Below are positions 60,324 through 64,000 of a stretch of 64,000 bases of DNA, one piece after another. A model generated the notes under the pieces. It was not told the origin of the DNA, did not search any database, and saw only the letters and a program-made list of their open reading frames with translations. Origin of the DNA: an uncultured Acetobacteraceae bacterium (GTDB lineage Bacteria; Pseudomonadota; Alphaproteobacteria; Acetobacterales; Acetobacteraceae); NCBI GenBank assembly GCA_903907955.1, contig CAIVPZ010000125.1:26900-90899 (forward strand). The letters are read 5' to 3'. The position numbers were made by a program, and so were the translations under genes. Position 1 is the stretch's first letter. Every line of letters begins with the position of its first letter.

Positions 60324-60327
60324 TTCG

Positions 60328-60709
60328 TAACGGCAAGTTGCAAAGCATGCGTGCTGCACCGCAACGCAGTTTGTCGGAGAGGTGTGGCGGCAATCAGGCA
60401 CACCGTTGCATCTGGTGCTGATTCTGCTCTTTTTCTAATGAATCAAGTGTTCACAAGCTGGTGCGGCGCGGCGGCTGCGGCCCCCGGCCGGCGATCGCTC
60501 CCAAGCGGCGACGGCGTCAAGACGCATGGACAAAGTTGTTGATAAGCACTGGCATGTCAGGCAGCCGGATCGTCAGGCGGGATTGACAGTTGCGCGCGGT
60601 CGCAGGCCCGGCGAGATGGGGCCGCTTGGCTGGCATGCCGGAATCACCTGTCTGCCTGTTACATTTTTGCCGCGACGGGCGAAGGACGTTTACGCCGCCG
60701 TTACGCCGG
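60328..60709. other. intergenic region between ppsR and the MFS gene
   Basis: About 380 bases of somewhat lower GC sequence with no convincing gene on either strand. The short ORFs in it lack ribosome-binding sites and any family resemblance. It should hold part of the ppsR promoter region and the 3' end of the MFS transcript. I see no clear terminator. Confidence 0.5.
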
Positions 60710-62086
60710 TCAGACCGGGCGCGGGCCGGCATTGGCCTGGATTCGGGCGGCTATTCCATGCGTCTCCGGCATGGCAGCCGCGAGTAATGCGCATGCGCAT
60801 AGCCCGGCCCCACCCAGGGCAAGAAACGTTCCGATATCGCCGATCCGATCCGACAGCGCGCCGGCAACCGCCGTGCTGAGGGTGCCGCCGATGCCGCTGG
60901 CCAGGCCGACAATGCCGATCGCCAGGTTGAACCGGCCGCCGCCATGGGTGATGTCGGCCACCACCAGCGGAATCATCACGCCCAGCACCGCGGCGGTAAT
61001 GCCGTCCAGCATCTGGTAGACCACCGTCGCCGCCGGGCTGCCGTCGGTGGCGAACAGCACGGCCCGCAGCGGCATCGCGGCGAGGCCGATCAGCAATACC
61101 CGCCGGCGGCTGCGAAACTGGGCCAGCCGCCCCACCCGGGGCGACAGCAGCGCGGCGAGCAACTGCGGCACCACGATCCAGGCCGCCACCAGCAGGTCGT
61201 CGGTGTGCACCTGCACATGCTCCAGCGCCGGCGCAATTCCGGCCAGCGTCAGGTCGGGCAGCCGCCCGAAGGCGCGGGCGAGCGCGCCGGCGGCGGTCGG
61301 CAGCAGGGCCGCATTGCCGAGCTGGAACAGCATCACGCTGGCGGCAAAGACCAGCAGTGCCCGGTCGCAGCAGACGTCGCGCACCCGCTTCGGCGGGGTG
61401 GTGCGGAAGTGCCGCGGGACAACCGCGGCGTGGGTAACGCGGCGGGGCGCCAGCGCCAGGTCGGCGGGGCGGATGCTGAGGATGGCCACCAGGCAGGGCA
61501 GGGCGCAGAACGCAGCCAGCCAGTAGACGCTCCGCAGCGACAGCCAGGCGCCGACCAGCCCGAAGATGGCCGCGGCCAGGGCCGAGCCGATGGCGGCGAA
61601 ACGCACATTGTGGCCGAGCCGCTCGCCCAGCTTCTCCTGGCGGGCCAGCGACAGCGTCAGGGCGGCGATGGCGGGTGTCAGCACCGCCGCGGCGGCGCCC
61701 TGCAGCACCTGCGCCGCGAAGACCGGCCAGTGCTGCGGCACGAAGGCGATCAGCACGGCCGCCGCCATGATGGCGAGCACCGCGCCGGCCGCCGCCAGGC
61801 GCTTGCTGGGCATCCAGTCCACCAGCAGGCCCGCCGGCACCTGGCAGGCCATGGCCGCCGCGGCGCCGGCGCTGAGCGCGAAGCCGATGTCGGTGCGGCT
61901 CCAGTGCTGGTTGGTGAGGTAGACGGCGAGGAAGGCGCCGAAGCCGGTCTGCATCAGGGCGGTGAGGAAATTCAGCCAGCTCAGCCCGCCATGGCTCGCC
62001 CGGCTGGCCTTCAGCCCGTTGCCGTTGCGCGGCGCGGTCGCATGGCTGGGCGGCACGATGGGCTTCTCCCCCGCTGCCGGTACCAT
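60710..62086 (-). CDS. MFS transporter
   Basis: Major facilitator protein of about 458 aa with 12 predicted helices. It begins with a polar tail of about 35 residues, then WLNFLTALMQTGFGAFLAVY. The loop 2-3 motif region is PAGLLVDWMPSKRLAAAGAV, close to the MFS A-motif GxLaDrxGrr. The second half has GALSDRIGDIGTFLALGGAG, the repeat of that motif. The start is uncertain because the frame stays open upstream. I chose the ATG that precedes the tail. The substrate cannot be told. Confidence 0.85.
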   Translation of the reverse strand: MVPAAGEKPIVPPSHATAPRNGNGLKASRASHGGLSWLNFLTALMQTGFGAFLAVYLTNQHWSRTDIGFALSAGAAAAMACQVPAGLLVDWMPSKRLAAAGAVLAIMAAAVLIAFVPQHWPVFAAQVLQGAAAAVLTPAIAALTLSLARQEKLGERLGHNVRFAAIGSALAAAIFGLVGAWLSLRSVYWLAAFCALPCLVAILSIRPADLALAPRRVTHAAVVPRHFRTTPPKRVRDVCCDRALLVFAASVMLFQLGNAALLPTAAGALARAFGRLPDLTLAGIAPALEHVQVHTDDLLVAAWIVVPQLLAALLSPRVGRLAQFRSRRRVLLIGLAAMPLRAVLFATDGSPAATVVYQMLDGITAAVLGVMIPLVVADITHGGGRFNLAIGIVGLASGIGGTLSTAVAGALSDRIGDIGTFLALGGAGLCACALLAAAMPETHGIAARIQANAGPRPV

Positions 62087-62277
62087 CACCGGCAGGTGAT
62101 GATATGGCGTCGATTGACCGCCGGCTGGTTCAGGAATCGGCGATGCCCGCCGCCGGCGCGGAGCGGTAGCGTACCCTCTCCTGGTTGCAGACTGCTCCTT
62201 GGCGGCAGCATAGGCCAGCAATCTCGTAATCGCGACCCCGGCTGGCATGACCGCCCGACCCGGCCGCTTCCGGCAGC

Positions 62278-62544
62278 TCACGGGGGGCTGTGCAGGTCCG
62301 CGGTGGCGGGCTGCGCCGCCGGGCAGCCGGCCCTCGGCAGCGGCACCAGGTTCGCGCAGGACGGACCGGCGCAGCAGGGCAGGGTATCGCGGTGATGGGC
62401 GGCGCCCTGGCGGGCCATCGGGGCCGAAACCGCGGCCGCAGCGGTGCCGTGCCCGCTGTGGCAGGCACGCGCAAGCGCCGGGGCAACCGACAGCAGCAGC
62501 GCCATCAGCGCCAGTGCCGCAACCCAGCCGTTCGACGCCCGCAT
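62278..62544 (-). CDS. small secreted Cys/His-rich protein
   Basis: 88 aa. Residues 1-22 are a signal peptide (GWVAALALMALLLSVAPALA). The mature part has ACHSGHG, then HHRDTLPCCAGPSCANL and a further GCPAA cysteine. This arrangement suggests metal binding or disulfides, like the DUF2946-type small copper-linked proteins, but the match is weak. AGAGGA lies 6 bases before the ATG. The gap to the MFS start (62087-62277) holds no clear feature. Confidence 0.6.
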   Translation of the reverse strand: MRASNGWVAALALMALLLSVAPALARACHSGHGTAAAAVSAPMARQGAAHHRDTLPCCAGPSCANLVPLPRAGCPAAQPATADLHSPP

Positions 62545-62740
62545 CGGCATCCTCTTGCATCCCTGCTCGCAAGGCGCGGACCATGCTACCATGGCAGGCG
62601 GGTGCGTTGCCGCATTGATTTGTCGTGGCGGATCGGCCAGGCGTTCGCTGCGCCGTCCCGCCGCGGCGGCACGATATGGGGGTTGATGTGCAGGCGTTCC
62701 GTCCGGCCGCTCTGGACCAGGTCCGCGGATAATGGCGGGC

Positions 62741-63163
62741 ATGATCGCGGTCGGGCACGGCATCGCGCTGGATGAGGCCGAGCTGACCGAGACGTTCATG
62801 CGCGCTTCCGGCGCCGGCGGCCAGAACGTCAACAAGGTGGAGACGGCGGTGCAACTGCGCTTCGATGTGCGCCACTCGCCGTCGCTGCCCGATGCGGTGC
62901 GCGCGCGGCTGGAGCGGCTGGCGGGGCGGCGGCTGACGCAGGACGGGGTGCTGGTGATCACCGCGCAACGGCACCGCATGCGCGAGCGCAACCGCGCCGA
63001 CGCGCTGGAGCGGCTGCTGCTGCTGATCCGCACCGCCGCCGAGCCGCCGCCGCCGAAGCGCCGGCCGACCAGGCCGACCTACGGGTCGCAACTGCGCCGG
63101 CTGGAGGGCAAGGCGCAGCGCGCCGGCACCAAGCGGCTGCGCGGTCGCCCCGGCGACGAATAG
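62741..63163 (+). CDS. arfB: peptidyl-tRNA hydrolase ArfB (YaeJ)
   Basis: Release-factor-like ribosome rescue protein that frees peptides from stalled ribosomes without a codon. The catalytic GGQ is in FMRASGAGGQNVNKVETAVQ. The long basic C-terminal tail (PKRRPTRPTYGSQLRRLEGK and on) enters the empty mRNA channel. 140 aa. An ATG at 62732 would add 3 residues. With tmRNA/SspB at 29 kb, this genome has a primary and a backup rescue path. Confidence 0.93.
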   Translation: MIAVGHGIALDEAELTETFMRASGAGGQNVNKVETAVQLRFDVRHSPSLPDAVRARLERLAGRRLTQDGVLVITAQRHRMRERNRADALERLLLLIRTAAEPPPPKRRPTRPTYGSQLRRLEGKAQRAGTKRLRGRPGDE

Positions 63164-63237
63164 GCGGCGACCGGCCTGGGAGGCACAAACCCTGCCCGCC
63201 CCCTGTCGGCGTGGGGGAATCTCCTGGCGGACTGGTA

Positions 63238-63477
63238 TCAGTTGCCGATGTTCCTGATGATCGTCTTGAGCATGTCGGTCTGGTCCTTCTGGAGGTCCGA
63301 CAGGGCGCGCAGCGTCGCCTGATACCCGGCGATCAGTTTCTGCTTGGCCTTTTCATCGCTGTCGGCGATCTTCTGCGCCATCTTGACCAGATCGTCCGAC
63401 AAATCCTGCATCCTGTCGGCGGACTTCTGAAGCTCCTTGTTCTGCTTGTCGTTCTGCCTGTCGCTGGCCTTTGCCAT
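63238..63477 (-). CDS. small coiled-coil protein of unknown function
   Basis: 79-aa highly charged helical protein. It starts MAKASDRQNDKQNKELQKSA and continues with heptad-like DRMQDLSDDLVKMAQKIADS. No signal peptide or known domain. GGGAGGCGGACCG precedes the ATG, a strong ribosome-binding site. The frame is open for another 27 codons upstream, but with sequence of different character. Function unknown. Confidence 0.65.
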   Translation of the reverse strand: MAKASDRQNDKQNKELQKSADRMQDLSDDLVKMAQKIADSDEKAKQKLIAGYQATLRALSDLQKDQTDMLKTIIRNIGN

Positions 63478-63609
63478 CGGTCCGCCTCCCTGCCAGCGCG
63501 CCCAGGTCCGCACCGCCCGCTGCCCGGCGACCCTACACCAAGCCGCGGAAAGCCCCACCCGCGCCGTCCTGGCCGGCGGCCACGGGGTGGCGGCGTTCGG
63601 CGCGCGCTG

Positions 63610-64000
63610 TCAGCGATGGATTGTCAGCCCGGCACGGACAAGCTGCTGGAGCGGCGCGGCGTCGCTGACCTGGGTGTCGCTCAGATCGAGGGTTTGCAGG
63701 TTGGTGAGTCCGGCGAGCGGCGCGGCGTCGCTGACCCGGGTGTTGCTCAGACCGAGGTATTGCAGGTTGGTGAGTCCGGCGAGCGGCGCGGCGTCGCTGA
63801 CCCGGGTGTTGCGCAGATAGAGGATTTGCAGGTTGGTGAGTCCGGCGAGCGGCGCGGCGTCGCTGACCTGGGTGTTGCGCAGATCGAGGATTTTCAGGTT
63901 GGTGAGTCCGGCGAGCGGCGCGGCGTCGCTGACCTGGGTATCGCGCAGATAGAGGGATTGCAGGTTGGTGAGTCCGGCGAGCGGCGCGGCGTCGCTGACC
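63610..64000 (-). CDS. leucine-rich repeat protein, C-terminal end (5' part beyond window)
   Basis: The minus strand is open from the window edge to a TGA at 63610-63612. The 130 codons present are almost wholly tandem 22-residue leucine-rich repeats of the form VSDAAPLAGLTNL then xxLxLxxT(Q/R), the internalin-like type. The last repeat ends VSDAAPLQQLVRAGLTIHR. No start is visible, so total length, signal peptide and anchoring are unknown. LRR arrays usually bind other proteins. Confidence 0.85.
   Translation of the reverse strand, partial: VSDAAPLAGLTNLQSLYLRDTQVSDAAPLAGLTNLKILDLRNTQVSDAAPLAGLTNLQILYLRNTRVSDAAPLAGLTNLQYLGLSNTRVSDAAPLAGLTNLQTLDLSDTQVSDAAPLQQLVRAGLTIHR
63661..64000 (-). repeat. 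66-bp tandem DNA repeats coding for LRRs
   Basis: GTCGCTGACC recurs at 63661, 63727, 63793, 63859, 63925 and 63991, a strict 66-bp period. About half of each unit (TTGGTGAGTCCGGCGAGCGG and following) is identical in all copies. The other half varies. Confidence 0.9.

Noticed and set aside
56680..60330. 1216-codon plus-strand open frame opposite ppsR and bphP
   Set aside because: It spans two well-supported genes and has shadow-type composition with no motif.
60517..60879. Short ORFs in the ppsR-MFS gap
   Set aside because: No ribosome-binding sites, no conserved features, and partial overlap with the MFS gene.
63661..64000. CRISPR-like array
   Set aside because: The 66-bp units are contiguous without unique spacers and translate as a leucine-rich repeat in one frame.

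Overview
The window comes from a high-GC alphaproteobacterium. Supporting signs are a circularly permuted two-piece tmRNA, an alpha-type SspB, the ThyX thymidylate synthase, 4-base start/stop overlaps throughout the gene clusters, and a PpsR/bacteriophytochrome pair typical of aerobic or purple anoxygenic phototrophs. The gene mix fits Acetobacteraceae/Rhodospirillales best, but that placement is an inference.

Layout. (1) 1-13.5 kb: a complete division and cell wall (dcw) run on the minus strand, mraZ-rsmH-ftsL-ftsI-murE-murF-mraY-murD-ftsW-murG-murC. Nearly every junction is translationally coupled, and a phased array of MraZ-type boxes lies upstream. (2) 13.7-15.6 kb: RNase P RNA, an AmpD-like amidase and a TerB/DnaJ protein. 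(3) 15.8-22.4 kb (plus): a fused HyuA/HyuB oxoprolinase-type enzyme and an AsmA-like protein. (4) 22.4-29.7 kb (minus): the tmRNA, sspB, class I fumarase, a VOC protein, queA-tgt-queF-queG, a 36-codon fossil of the fumC N-terminus, and an RHH protein. (5) 29.7-32.1 kb: thyX, two lower-GC unknown genes, a 132-bp inverted-repeat element and an orphan HicB. (6) 32.2-46.0 kb: an outer membrane factor/membrane fusion protein/RND pump operon. Its second RND subunit is separated by an accessory segment holding an MmeI-like single-chain restriction-modification enzyme. (7) 46.2-48.3 kb: a low-GC unknown protein facing a glycosyltransferase. (8) 48.4-55.7 kb: a CitE-like lyase and MaoC hydratase, divergent from a branched-chain-amino-acid-type ABC transporter followed by an isocitrate-dehydrogenase-family gene. 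(9) 55.9-60.3 kb: the light and redox module ppsR-bphP-bphO with a perfect FNR/FixK-type box upstream. (10) 60.7-64.0 kb: an MFS transporter, a small secreted Cys/His protein, ArfB, a coiled-coil protein and the C-terminal end of a leucine-rich-repeat protein that runs off the window.

A family of short two-hairpin repeats (about 55-60 bp) recurs at gene ends. Two copies have become part of coding sequences. One inverted pair encloses a 68-bp perfect palindrome between convergent genes. No complete new defence or mobile system is evident. The most interesting items are this repeat family, the fumC fossil beside a class I fumarase, the ppsR-bphP-bphO unit with its FNR-type site, and the split RND operon.
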